From: Lineus longissimus
Lineage: Eukaryota > Nemertea > Pilidiophora > Heteronemertea > Lineidae
Reading direction: 5' to 3'
NCBI RefSeq assembly: GCF_910592395.1
Contig: NC_088317.1
Location: 8,868,001 to 8,932,000 of the forward strand
Length of the DNA stretch: 64,000 nt
Below the pieces are notes generated by a model that saw only the letters and a program-made list of their open reading frames with translations, did not search any database and was not told the origin of the DNA. Below, piece by piece: positions 53,287 to 62,839 of this stretch (position 1 is its first letter; each line of letters starts with the position of its first letter). The translations under genes and the position numbers were made by a program.

Positions 53287-54408
53287 TTGGAGGAAATTCA
53301 GAGAGAATGGGACGAAATTCAACATAGGGAATATGCTGATGTCCAGCGTTATGCCCATTTGAGTTTAAACATGTACATTTTACGAGTTGAAATGGTGAAA
53401 GCTATATGCAGGCTTAAATTAGGTAAAGCTTGTGGACCAGATGAAATATCGAGCCAGATATTGAAATCTCAAAAAATGACTGACACCCTATTGCACCTTT
53501 TCAATAAGGTTTTTCACAGTGGAAGGATACCGAAACTGTGGAACAACAGTATCATCTTCCCAATTCTAAAACCGGGAAATGACAGTAAATATCCCCTCAG
53601 CTACCGGGGTATAAGTCTAAACTCGACCATTAGTAAGGTGTATAGTGCAATCCTGAACCACAGACTCATGAAGTGGTGTGAGGAAAACAATATGATCATT
53701 GATACAAAATGGGTTCCGTACATATAGGAACTGCATTGATAATTTCTACGGACTGACCACGGTTCTGCGCAATAGGAAATTACAAAGGCAATCAACAGTC
53801 CTCTGCTTCGTTGATTTTTCAAAAGCGTTTGACACAACAAATAGAACCTGCCTCTTCACCAAACTACATAGAATGGGTATCAGATGAAAGTTTCTCAGAA
53901 CTGTAATTGGGATGTACACGATCACTAATGCATGTGTGAAGATCAATGGACACTTAACTAACCATTTCCGAAGGACATCTGGTGTGCGACAAGGATACTG
54001 TTTATCACCCACCATGTTTTCGTTGTATATCAATGATTTGGCGCGTGAAATTAAGTCAAAGTGGATACGGGGTGACTGTGAATGGAGAGAAAATTCCTAT
54101 CTTGCTATTATGCTAATGATATTGTGTTCATCAGTGATTCCGAAGAGTCTTTGCAGTGTATAATAGAAATCTTAGAACGCTGGTGCGCGAAATGGAGAAT
54201 GCAAATCAACGCTGATAAAACCCAGGCGATATACTGCCGGAGGAATAATGATCCGAAATCTGGATTTATTTTCTCCTACAGCAATGCACGAATCAATGTT
54301 ACTGATCAATATAGATACCTAGGAGTGCAAATGCAGGACACACTTGATTATACTATCACAGCAAATGAACTTGCTAAGTATGCATCCAAAGCGCTAGTTG
54401 GAGTGTGA
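53287..54408 (+). pseudogene. LINE reverse transcriptase, frameshifted
   Basis: RT blocks: 'LGKACGPDEISSQILK', 'NSIIFPILKPGNDSKYPLSY', block A 'CFVDFSKAFDTTNR' (53813), block B 'SGVRQGYCLSPTMFSLYIND' (53985), block C 'CYYANDIVFISDSEE' (54103; N in place of the first catalytic Asp of YADD) and 'RWCAKWRMQINADKTQAIYC'. Frame changes occur near 53700, 53890 and 54090. The YAND loop would be inactive. Confidence 0.88.
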
Positions 54409-54955
54409 TATGGCCCCACTTTTTGAGGATATCCCTAGAAATGATCGTACCAGAGCAGACATGCGATTATCAGTTAAAAATGTAAATAACCAATTGATCT
54501 CAGTGCATGTTGATGAGTGGCTTGTCCGAATAAATGATATGCCCAGTCTAACGACATACAGGACTCTGAAAAACTCATTTGGTGTTGAGGACTACGTGAA
54601 AGTGCTGCTTAATACTAGGGCACAGCGGTCAGTATTAACTCGGTTTAATACGAAATGGGCCTTCCCTATTAATATTGAGATAGGGCTTTATAGGGGCATC
54701 TTACTCGAGAGTAGAATCTGCCATAAATGTAATTCTAATAGTGTAGAGAATGATGAACATTTTCTATGTTTTTGCCCTGCTTATGACACTCAGCGCATCA
54801 GACTTTTCCGTGAAATTGAGGACGCAAATGACATTAGTTTTCAGAATGATTTGCCAAGTGATGACATTCGGAAAATTTTACTTGCGAACTCTGGAATCGC
54901 CAGACGTGTTGCTAACTACGTTGAATTAATATACCGCTTGAGAAATGAAGTTTGA
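54398..54955 (+). pseudogene. LINE ORF2 C-terminal domain
   Basis: An open 185-codon frame overlapping the end of the RT frame. It contains 'CHKCNSNSVENDEHFLCFCP', a C-x2-C-x8-H-x4-C putative zinc finger common at the end of APE LINE polyproteins. Ends in TGA at 54955. Confidence 0.75.
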
Positions 54956-55384
54956 ACGCTGGGGACTCGTGTGGGTACCGGCTGGGAGCTTATGGAGTCT
55001 TCGAAGTAGTAAAGCTAATTAATAAAATAGCTAATCAATAACGGGTAATATTGCCCACCGAAGACGCCTGTAATATTCACGTCGGGGCCCGCGCGAGTCT
55101 ACAGCGCTCCGACTCATTATCTAGAAAGTATTTTGTGAACTACACTGTATTGTCTCAAATGACTATGAAAGGCCGGCTACGTAAATTTAGGTGACAATAA
55201 ACAATAACATAAATATGCAGAGAGATATAGCCAAACACATGATGTGGCAGCCAATTTGTTTTAGTCGTCCCATCCTGATCCTTTCCCGGGCCAACATTTT
55301 TCTAAACGTTTAATATGTTGTTTATAGGAACCACTAGTACAAGAAAACACCATACAAAAAAAGCGTTATGATAAAGTTGTATAC
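54956..55384. other. LINE 3' flank and intron of the SAM gene
   Basis: No ORF. The end of the LINE lies in here but no clear tail or TSD was found. The donor of the SAM exon (AAG|GTATAC) is at 55384. Confidence 0.4.
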
Positions 55385-55524
55385 CTTTAAATCTCTCCTC
55401 TCTAAGTGAAGTAACTCTGGTCCTTGTATGTCATTCTTGATGAAGGCATCTTTGTATTCACCCAGACCTAGCCCTTCTAGCCACTGGGCCACATCTTCTG
55501 GGGTCCATTCATTCACGCATAGTA
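55385..55524 (-). CDS. host gene exon: first part of SAM domain
   Basis: Acceptor TTTCCTGTTACAG and donor AAG|GTATAC bound a 140-bp exon (2 nt plus 46 codons). It encodes '[20 protein letters not shown]' and '[20 protein letters not shown]' then DLK: helices 1 to 4 of a SAM domain, with W-x-V-x2-WL and LL-x-L-x3-DLK signatures. The 'EYKD.F...[13 protein letters not shown]' pattern is closest, in my knowledge, to the SAM domain of diacylglycerol kinase delta/eta, which forms polymers that regulate membrane localisation. The exon joins in phase 1 to 55803-55914 and in phase 0 to 7787-7894. Confidence 0.8.
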
Positions 55525-55802
55525 CTGTAACAGGAAAGTGAATTGAAGATATATGTCTTGCTTGGGAGCTAGTTTGATAAGATCAGTGCACGGACTGCAA
55601 TTTAAGCACATCCCATCTGGTAGGTGAAAGACAGATCTACATTGGTAGGTACTTTTGCATAAGAACAGTACTGTAAACCTCGAGTCTATTTTTGTTATTT
55701 ACAGCGATTCTTCAAAAAAACATCTTACAGTGTATTGAGATTATCTATGAAAATAAAATGCAGCCAAAATTTGGTGCTTATCAGTGACTGTCCAAAACTT
55801 AC

Positions 55803-55914
55803 TTTGCTGAGGGCTTAATAAGTACTTGTCCTTCTCTTTCTTCCCAAACATTAATCTGGTCATGATTTTAAATTTGCCATGTTTGTGTCGCTTGGTGTCG
55901 CCACCAGTTAAGTA
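55803..55914 (-). CDS. host gene exon upstream of the SAM exon
   Basis: An acceptor with a good tract (TTCTTCTGCTTTATCATTGCAG) precedes a 112-bp exon, with the donor CAGCAAA|GTAAGT. It encodes 'YLTGGDTKRHKHGKFKIMTR' then 'LMFGKKEKDKYLLSPQQ', a basic linker. It ends one base into a codon, and the SAM exon begins with the remaining two (encoding Ile), so the phase is consistent. Further upstream exons would lie beyond the viral remnants or outside the window. Confidence 0.65.
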
Positions 55915-56502
55915 CTGCAATGATAAAGCAGAAGAACACATAAGGAGAAAAATGAAAAATATGGCAAGCTCAGGCCTTGAGGCTAAACAATCACAAAAAC
56001 AGCAGAATCCTTGCCCAAATAAGAGTCTGACTGAGCAACCTGAGCTGTTATCAGTAAAATACTTTGAAATGAACTGATGCGCATACCATGTAAGCACATC
56101 TTTTGAATATGTGTATATATTTATACCAGGATAAAGGAACATAGAGAAATCGGTAGATTTGTTTTGGAAAGAGAGAAAACCACCCCAGGTGGACCACTTT
56201 AATTAAATGAGTACAGCATTTGACTAATCCGGTGTGTACAACAATCACAAGCCCAAACTTTGTTTTGCTGCGTCCCCTCACCCTCACACACATATTTTTC
56301 ACATACCTTATACTGGTATAATATGTACCTCCCGCAAATTGAGTTAAAGTAATGGGCGGGTTTTTCACTGAAGTATGTTTGTTCTTCTTTTAGTTCAGAA
56401 AACTATTTTTCTGAACGTGTTTGATGCTTTTCAAATGTTGTTTCAGCACTTAGATAGTACAAAAACGCGTTAGTACCCACAAGTCCTGGCGCGAACATTA
56501 GG
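55915..56502. other. intron sequence, no gene seen
   Basis: Open frames on the minus strand here run antisense to nothing recognisable and continue the upstream intron. The edge of the viral remnant is near 56500. Confidence 0.4.
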
Positions 56503-57020
56503 CAATGCCTAATGTTCGGTGTTTTTTCGCATTATATGCAGCAAACAGCTGTTCTAAGACGTCCAAATAATGATACGTATTCCCTTGGTAGAGGCATTTT
56601 GAAAAAAAAATGATTCAATAAACGTTTGTTGTATCTCTCGACCAAGCTAGCCTTTTTATCGCTATAAACCGAATAGAGCGTAATGCCATACTTATCGAGA
56701 AGCGCCTTTACATGAGAGTTGTGAAATTATTTGCCTTGGTCTGTATGAATTGTATTCGTATAGACTCTCTCTCTTAAATAGTGTTTCAAAAGCTTTGGCT
56801 ATGGTCTATCCGCGTTTATCCTTCGAGGGATAAGCATATCCTTTTCTACTGAACACATCAATCACGGTCAAAAAATATTGGTAGCCCCTATTATATCGAG
56901 CTATATTTTGTAAAATAATCAAATCCGCTTGCCAAATGCGGTTGATGCCTGCTGCAATTGTTTTTCGATGAAGAAATTTTGTCCGAGCAGGTTTAGGTAG
57001 CGTGTAAGTGGCTTGACAGC
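56503..57020 (-). pseudogene. rve integrase, second subtype, broken
   Basis: Minus-strand blocks: 'RTKFLHRKTIAAGINRIWQA' then DL (first Asp), 'YQYFLTVIDVFSRKGYAYPS', a stop near 56806, 'IAKAFETLF', then in another frame 'HTDQGK' (second Asp; the EF is lost to a stop), 'ALLDKYGITLYSVYSDKKAS', 'LVERYNKRLLNHFFSK' (Glu) and 'AAYNAKKHRTLGIA'. The full D,D(35)E order of retroviral/Polinton integrases is present with frameshifts. The conserved 'YNRGYQYFLTVIDVFS' and 'KAS.VERYN' blocks distinguish it from the integrase at 14334-15346. Confidence 0.85.
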
Positions 57021-57137
57021 TTTTGGACCTTGGTCCGTTTCAAGCGACTAGCGTCGACTAAACTTTGCTATTACTCCTGGTGAAATGCGGAGCAGAATTA
57101 TTCATCATACCAGGCTTGGACGAAATTTACTATGCCT

Positions 57138-57290
57138 TTGAGAAACTGTCCAACTCCGAGTCACTCACACTATTCTCACTCTCGTCACTGCTTTCATCTT
57201 GACTGCCATCTTCTACTGGGAGTGTTTGTTGCTCGTTCAAATGCGGGTCTTTAACAACTTCCGTTGAAATAACATGAACGCTTTAGGGGT
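57138..57290 (-). pseudogene. acidic Ser/Glu-rich frame upstream of integrase
   Basis: 'LNEQQTLPVEDGSQDESSDE' and further acidic residues to a stop near 57138. No start codon is certain. Possibly a remnant of the preceding viral gene. Confidence 0.25.
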
Positions 57291-57603
57291 CGCTCGTGTA
57301 CTGTTTTGCGACGATTGCGGGACGCCGCAAGTGGGTTTACTTTGGCTTCTCTGTGGGCATTTCGCTTTTCAAGGAACACACAGGAAATGCCAAATAGTTT
57401 TTCTGTTGACCATTTCTCATGCATTCAGTAAATCGGAAAATTTGCATTATAGTGGTTCGTTGTTCATTCCTAAAGCTTCCTCTTTCTGCTCGAACAAACC
57501 CGCTTCCAGTCGTTTTGTTTTTGCCAGTCGCTCCTGCATACTCGCTCGACGTCTCATCACTGATCGACTTTCGGTTTCGTTTGTGCACGTTTTCATTAGA
57601 AAT

Positions 57604-57948
57604 TTAAAAAAATGGATGGGTCGGGCAGCTGCTCTGTTGATCCATGTGCTTAATTTCGGTGGCAGAACCTTTTTTGGCATTCAATTTTTTCCTTTCCTCT
57701 TGCCTCTGTCGTTCTTGAGCTAATTTCTTAGAACAACTGGTGCATCTTTCTGCCTCCAATTGAAAATGGCTGATAAATGGAAAAGGTCGTCTACACCTAC
57801 GACACTCACGATAACATTTTTTGGCGCACTCTTGACAGTACTTGTTACCTTCGGCTAGTCGACGTATTTGATTGCACCAATTACACGTTTTTGTAAATGT
57901 TTCAAAAGACGTGTCGGAATTGAAATCATCCACATTGAAATCACCCAC
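57604..57948 (-). CDS. Cys-rich zinc-binding viral protein (114 aa)
   Basis: ATG 57948 begins an acidic start ('MGDFNVDDFNSDTSFETFTK'), then C-x2-C...C-x2-C-x3-C-x3-C-x2-C...C-x2-C ('CNWCNQIRR', 'YCQECAKKCYRECRRCRRPF', 'RCTSCSKKLAQE') and a Lys/Arg/Glu-rich helix. Two or three zinc-binding knuckles are evident. Comparable short Cys-rich proteins accompany Polinton/adintovirus polymerases and may act in transcription. Intact frame; a real gene or a recent remnant. Confidence 0.5.
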   Translation of the reverse strand: MGDFNVDDFNSDTSFETFTKTCNWCNQIRRLAEGNKYCQECAKKCYRECRRCRRPFPFISHFQLEAERCTSCSKKLAQERQRQEERKKLNAKKGSATEIKHMDQQSSCPTHPFF

Positions 57949-58500
57949 GTCACTTCATTGAAACGTTGTTGTATTGTCAGCCGTCGATGTATAATTAGGC
58001 ATATCATCATCACAAATTGTCTTTTAAGAGTATTTCTTCGAGGAAATAGCATAGTTTTTGTACTATGACCTGCTTGCTGCTATTTCCGACAATGACCCGA
58101 CGTACTTTCGAAGCTTCATTTAAGTGCCACAAGTTCATATGAATGTGGTAATTACTTTGCAGTCCAACCATATACTTTTCTGATAGCTTCCTTTCGAAAG
58201 TCCTCTGTCTTAAGTGCGCTCTGTTCCGGCAGTAGCTTGGACTTACGTCTAAGAAAAATCATCCTCTTGGAAAAATATTGCTCAAACGAAAGCTTTGTAG
58301 TGCCAACTGGTACGTTTTATAAAAAAGAAAATCTCTCACGATGGGGCTTATCAGACCAATATCAGTTGCAGTAGCAATATAATTTAGAGGGGATCAATTG
58401 GTTGGTCAACCAGGATAATCAGCGGCTTCTGCCGCGTTGGAGTTTTGCCCCCTTCGATACTTTTTCTGCATAAAGCAGATGTGTTGTCGCAACGTCTCGT

Positions 58501-58722
58501 TTACTGAGCGAATAATATGTATCTATATAATGCTGACATTTTGACAGGATCTTCATAACTCAAACTCAACGGATTATAAAAACTTTTAAAACTTGTATAA
58601 TAATCGAGTGCTTCCGGTATGATTTCCAGGTGATATCTATGCTTCTGTCTGCGGAAAATCTCAAAGGTGGTACTTTTCCCAGATGCAATTAAGCCCTCGC
58701 AAGCATTAAGCCTGACATAGGG
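58501..58722 (-). pseudogene. deoxynucleoside kinase N-terminus (type 1)
   Basis: The minus-strand frame has 'CEGLIASGKSTTFEIFR' (Walker A GxxxxGKS/T, typical of dNK/thymidine kinase folds), 'HLEIIPEALDYYTSFKSFYN' (the E-P-x-x-x-Y specificity region) and 'PVKMSALYRYILFAQ'. It stops at 58501; sequence beyond is weakly related in other frames. The first 19 codons of the open frame come from the neighbouring 'TCAGCTGA' element, so the true N-terminus is lost. Such kinases salvage nucleosides for DNA synthesis. It differs clearly from the kinase at 61954-62606. Confidence 0.75.
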
Positions 58723-59976
58723 CGGTTCAACACGTGAGACAGGTGGCGTGTTGCCAAATCCAAACCTACTTTCCCTCAATCATCAATGTGAATGTGAGCT
58801 CTCGAACTATCATTCCATGCAAAAATGGCAATGACAATGGCTTTGAATTACTTTTCGGTTATTATTAACACAAAAATTCGCATGATCTTTCTCAAACTAA
58901 CTGAAATACCTATTTCGTTTCCAACGCACAACAATATATCAATCCGCTCCTGCTATCCACACATATCCATTGGATTCAATAACACTCGATACAGTTTGAT
59001 AAATAATCAACGTTTTCGTGCTTTGTTCTGTCAAAATCAATAGATATAATATACTACTTTAAAATAGTCGAACTAATTCCCGAAGTTTGCAATATTTTGA
59101 ATACAAATCGGATCACCCTTCTCAGATGTGCATAAATTACGATCATACTGAAATAGCATGAGATCGTGACCGTCGCTTCAACATTTCGAAGAGAAAGTCG
59201 ACTCAATTCGAAGGATGTTTCTACCAAATACAGTTGAACCCATCGTCATCAAAACAGTACTAACCAATTTTGATGAATACCTTCTCTACTTCCGTAAAGT
59301 TTCGTACAATAATTAATTTCAGAAACGGTTTAAATTATCAAATTTGTCACTTATAAAATCAATCCAGTCGAAATAAAACAGTCGCCATTTTTCTATCATG
59401 TGATCATACGGGTCAGCGGGTCAGCACACTCTCCACTCAAGATATCCAGCCAAATCCTCTGCCACTAGCTTCCATGTTAGAAAGTCACCGTACATTATAC
59501 ATTACGTTGGAGCACACTCGGCAATAATGGCGGCCAATTCTAGCTGGGACGTAAATGTGTGTTTATTTCGGGGCGGGACATTCAAATCGGGAAAAAAACG
59601 GCGTCAAACGACATTTTGCTCACTACCGCCAACTGTGATATAAATCGAAACCAATCTATTTTATATCAAAACTTCTCTATCATGCGGACCTCTTCAACTT
59701 TATTTCAAGCTTTTATCTGCTGTAATAAAGTGGCGCAAAAATGTTTTGTACTTTACACGTTTTCCCCCCTGGTGAGCTGAATTTGAGTCGAATCGCGCAG
59801 AATTTTTTGTAAACTGCTTAGGTAGTCTAGTTTTACCACCCATCTAAATTAAAAGTGCCTAGGTCCTACAGTTACAAAACGCCCAACTTTGTCTACATAT
59901 GGATGGAAGGATGGAAGGACAGGCACAAATCAATTAGCTATAGGACTAGCTCCGCTGACTTTGTCAGCTGAGCTAA
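58722..59976 (-). mobile_element. 'TCAGCTGA' element, copy B, truncated
   Basis: Reverse-complement homologue of 19368-20160 and 21240-21575, ending TTAGCTCAGCTGACAAAGTC at 59976. It lacks the last ~350 bp of copy A and has no nested MITE. It has a GGATGGAAGGATGG run at 59900, matching the (TCCA)n of copy A. It separates the minus-strand kinase fragment from the plus-strand polymerase. Confidence 0.75.
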
Positions 59977-60081
59977 AAATAAGAAAAACTACATAGTGCA
60001 TAACAGGATTCTAAAAGTTTACCTAAAGCAAATAATGATGTAGACAAAAAATCACAACGTCATCATTTTTAGGAAGAGAAC

Positions 60082-61921
60082 GTGGTTGGGAAATATATCG
60101 ATTTCGACACCAAACAGAGAATGGAGGCCAAAACAGACTTTGAGAAAGATTTTTTCAAATTAATGAACAACGCATGCTACGGCAAAACTTGTGAAAACAT
60201 AAGGAACAGGAAGGATGTTGAGTTGGTGACAGACCCCAGCGTTGCATTGAGGAAACACGCTAATCTTAAGTTCGATTCAGAAGTTATCTTCAATGAGGAT
60301 TTGGTTGCAATTTTAATGAGAAAAACAAGTTTGGTGTTCAACAAACCAATTTACATTGGGGCAACAGTTCTAGAACTATCTTAATTATCATTGTACAAAT
60401 TCTACTACGAAACTTCACAACCACACTTTGGTGAGAAAAATATAGTGTTGCTCTATCTTTACACTGGCAGTTTTGTCTTAAAGTGATACTATGATGTGAT
60501 ATACAACTTTGCGGAAATACGTCCGCTTTTAATTGTTGATCACAAATGTAAAGCTCAAATTTTCCATTTTTGATTAGATTTATTATAAAATCGCTGTTTT
60601 AATCGCGTCAGACTGGCCAAACTGCCGAATACGTTTTGAAAAACCCGCACTAAGTCACGTGACCTCATGACGTCACAACATGAACAAGTCAGACCGTCGA
60701 ATATTTTCGATCTAGGAAGAAGCTATATCCGCAGTAGTTTGTGTACGCTCAGGAAAATCTAATGAATATTAAATGAGGTCTAAAAATAGTTTTAGGAATA
60801 CCATTATTATGACGTCAGTGATGGAATTTCCTGGTTGGACTTAGGAAATTTATCATGAAATGACTGGGACTATGGACTTGGGGGGAGGGGCCGTCCCTTC
60901 CCTCACTTCGTTACTTCGAGATTTTTTTCCAAATGTGCTTCCCCCAACGGCATACGAATTTGGAGTTGGTTCTCGAAGTTGTGTTCTGGCGGAGCATCAG
61001 GAGGAGAAGATGAACCACCGGCTGGTGACCTCTTGACTCCAACTTCATGGTGACGGCCAAGTTCTTTGATAGGATCAGGCCAGCGGAAAACCCCAACACC
61101 TTCCGTTTTGCTGGTGTTGCCGCCAAACATCGCAGCACAACGCCACCCGACAACCCTTTTCCTCTTCTTCTCCATAATCTTCAGTTCTTATCGTGTATAT
61201 ATTGTGTAAGGACAGGATGGAATGTCAATGGTCAAATGAGATTTTTTTTTTCCGCAGGAATGTAAACCACCGCGACCGCGAAAATATTCGTGTTGTGACG
61301 TCATCAACGAAAACGTCGTCGGCGTAGCGCGATTTCAACGGCATCAAACCATCAATTTCTAGAAAATGTGCATTTCGATTCGAAAACCTTACCGATTTAT
61401 GAGAAAGTGATGTAGTCATTTGTCAAAAACAGCTAAAACATTATATGGTGACATTTGACACGAGTTATTATTTAAAATCAAAGACTGACAATTAATTTGA
61501 CAACAGATCTTACAATTCTGAAAGAACATTTCGTCTTCTTAACTATCCAAAAGATCATCCATTGTATGATAGGAGTAAAGTGAAAGTCCCAGGATATTTT
61601 AAAGATGAATTGGCAGGGGATGAAATGAAAGATCTTATTGCTTTGAAAGGTAAAATGTATGCCTATAAAACTGAGACATCTGAGTCAAAAAAGTTAAAGG
61701 GAATAAGTAAACATGTGGTAAAAACTGGTATTTCATTTGATGACTACTACAGTTCGCTGGTTGATAAAAAAAACATGGTACCATGATATGAGGGTGCTGA
61801 GATCTGCCAAGCACAATATGTTTGTAGAGGAAGCTGATAAATAAAGTTTAAATCCATTTGATGATAAGAGATACATTTTAGATGATGGAATTTCAACGGT
61901 TCCGTATGGTTATATCGAATA
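60082..61921 (+). pseudogene. type-B DNA polymerase, C-terminal half, interrupted
   Basis: 'KYIDFDTKQRMEAKTDFEKD' and motif B 'LMNNACYGKTCENIRNRKDV' (60160), then 'LVFNKPIYIGATVLELS' and a stop at 60382. After it, motif C is degenerate ('LLYLYTGSFVL' near 60450; DTDS has become YTGS). An insertion follows, and the thumb resumes at about 61510 ('KVPGYFKDELAGDEMKDLIA', 'MYAYKTETSESKKLKGISKH') with a C-terminus 'FDDKRYILDDGISTVPYGYI' stopping at 61919-61921. A protein-primed PolB of the same kind as 21930-27350 but clearly diverged. Inactive. Confidence 0.85.
60903..61175 (-). pseudogene. degenerate THAP-like remnant in the polymerase insertion
   Basis: A minus-strand frame with 'WRCAAMFGGNTSKTEGVGVF' then RWP: the start of a THAP finger (R-C-x2-x-x-C..GV..F.WP) in which one Cys is missing. 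The second half reads in another frame. It lies in the roughly 1-kb insertion (about 60490-61500) that splits the polymerase. That insertion may be another THAP-bearing transposon; its ends were not found. Confidence 0.4.
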
Positions 61922-61953
61922 AAATGTCTATTCAAGAAAAAAAAGTGTTTTAA

Positions 61954-62606
61954 ATGGAACAAAATTTAAATTCAAAATTTAGAAAAATAAGAATCATAAT
62001 TAGGGTAATATTTATGCCGGAAAATCAAAGTTAGTTGAAAGTATGAAAGAATTCAAAGATGTAGAGTTTATTCCAGCGCCTATAAATGAATGGAAAAATT
62101 ATAATGGAAAAATTTAGTTGGAACTTATGTACAGTAACCCTTAATAATATTCTGAAGAATTTCAAATGATGGCGTTAGAAACGACTTTTAGAGACAATAA
62201 CAGTGCAGACTCTAATAAAACAATATATTCTGAGAGAAGTATTTTCTCCACCCATCATGTTTTTTCACGTTTGGGCCATTTGGACGGGAATTTAACTCGG
62301 GAGCAATTTAAGAAGTTGGGGAGTAAGTATTCTGAATACTACCATAAAATATGTGATACTGGAAAACTTCCAAAAATCGTGATTTATCTTAGAACAGATC
62401 CGAATGTTTGTTATGGGAGAATGCAAGAACGAAACCGTCCAGAAGAAAGGTATATTAGTTTAGAACATTTAAATTATGTTCATTACCTTCATGAGGAAAC
62501 ATTCATTAAAAATAGAGAATATTTGTCTATACCTCCTGGTGTTATTGTTTAAGACGATAACGATAGAACCGAAAATGTAAAAAATATATTCATTAACCTA
62601 ATGTAA
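61954..62606 (+). pseudogene. deoxynucleoside kinase (type 2) of the viral element
   Basis: ATG 61954 opens a Lys/Ile-rich start. After a one-base frameshift near 62002 comes the P-loop 'GNIYAGKSKLVESM', then 'VEFIPAPINEWKNYNG' (E-P-x-x-x-W region), 'LELMYSNP', 'MMALETTFRDN' with 'IYSERSIFSTHHVF' (the ERS motif), 'LPKIVIYLRTDPNVCYGRMQ' then ERNRPEE (the lid, R-x-R-x2-E), and 'YVHYLHEETF'. All landmarks of the dNK family are visible. Four in-frame stops (about 62117, 62141, 62144, 62550) plus the frameshift inactivate it. Confidence 0.85.
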
Positions 62607-62608
62607 AC

Positions 62609-62706
62609 TCATGAATACAACTACTGTTCAAAATGTAAAATAAATAAACCTTACGAATATTATTCTAAAAATAATAAATCACAAGATGAGTTGCAGGGTT
62701 ACTGTA
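62609..62706 (+). pseudogene. zinc-ribbon protein start, cut by a MITE
   Basis: 'NYCSKCKINKPYEYYSKNNK' then 'SQDELQGYCKN', i.e. C-x2-C-x20-C, with the fourth Cys expected exactly where the 128-bp palindrome at 62707 begins. Short C4 ribbons of this kind (C-x-x-C-K..KP...F/Y..YC..C) are common in viral and phage DNA-binding proteins. Confidence 0.5.
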
Positions 62707-62834
62707 AGAATATATGTATTGTGGTGCTAGGAATATAGGTATTTTGAAGCTATTTTGACCAAAGACCTTACATGTCTTTTGCCCCAAATAAGCCTACAAC
62801 CCCTAAGAACCAGACACCACAATACATATATTCT
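62707..62834. mobile_element. 128-bp palindromic MITE
   Basis: Arms AGAATATATGTATTGTGGTG and the exact reverse complement (CACCACAATACATATATTCT at 62815-62834), with a middle of about 88 bp. Unrelated to the 126-bp family at 33 kb. It interrupts the zinc-ribbon frame. Confidence 0.85.
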
Positions 62835-62839
62835 ATCAT

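Larger units (their letters stand above)
51487..54955 (+). mobile_element. APE-type non-LTR retrotransposon, decayed
   Basis: Plus-strand order: a basic leader frame (51487-51753), APE endonuclease (about 51760-52573), linker, RT (53287-54408) and a C-terminal domain with C-x2-C...H-x4-C (54398-54955). The frame changes at least five times and stops are frequent. The clade is not clear by eye; the absence of RNase H and the C-terminal CCHC-like finger leave several options. Confidence 0.85.
56503..58722 (-). mobile_element. Polinton/adintovirus-like remnant on the minus strand
   Basis: Contains, in minus-strand order, a deoxynucleoside-kinase N-terminus (58722-58501), a zinc-finger protein (57948-57604), small basic and acidic frames, and an rve integrase (57020-56503). 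Its integrase is a different subtype from that of the complete element at 11-28.8 kb. No TIR or TSD found. The right side is cut by the 'TCAGCTGA' element at 58722. It may or may not be part of the same original element as 60082-64000. Confidence 0.65.

Noticed and set aside
57274-57723. 149-codon plus-strand ORF
   Set aside because: It lies antisense to the zinc-binding viral gene and small basic frames. Composition is Cys/Phe/Leu-rich without motifs, typical of an antisense shadow.
58722-58779. Start of the 92-codon kinase frame
   Set aside because: The first ~19 codons match the 'TCAGCTGA' element, so this Met is not the kinase start.
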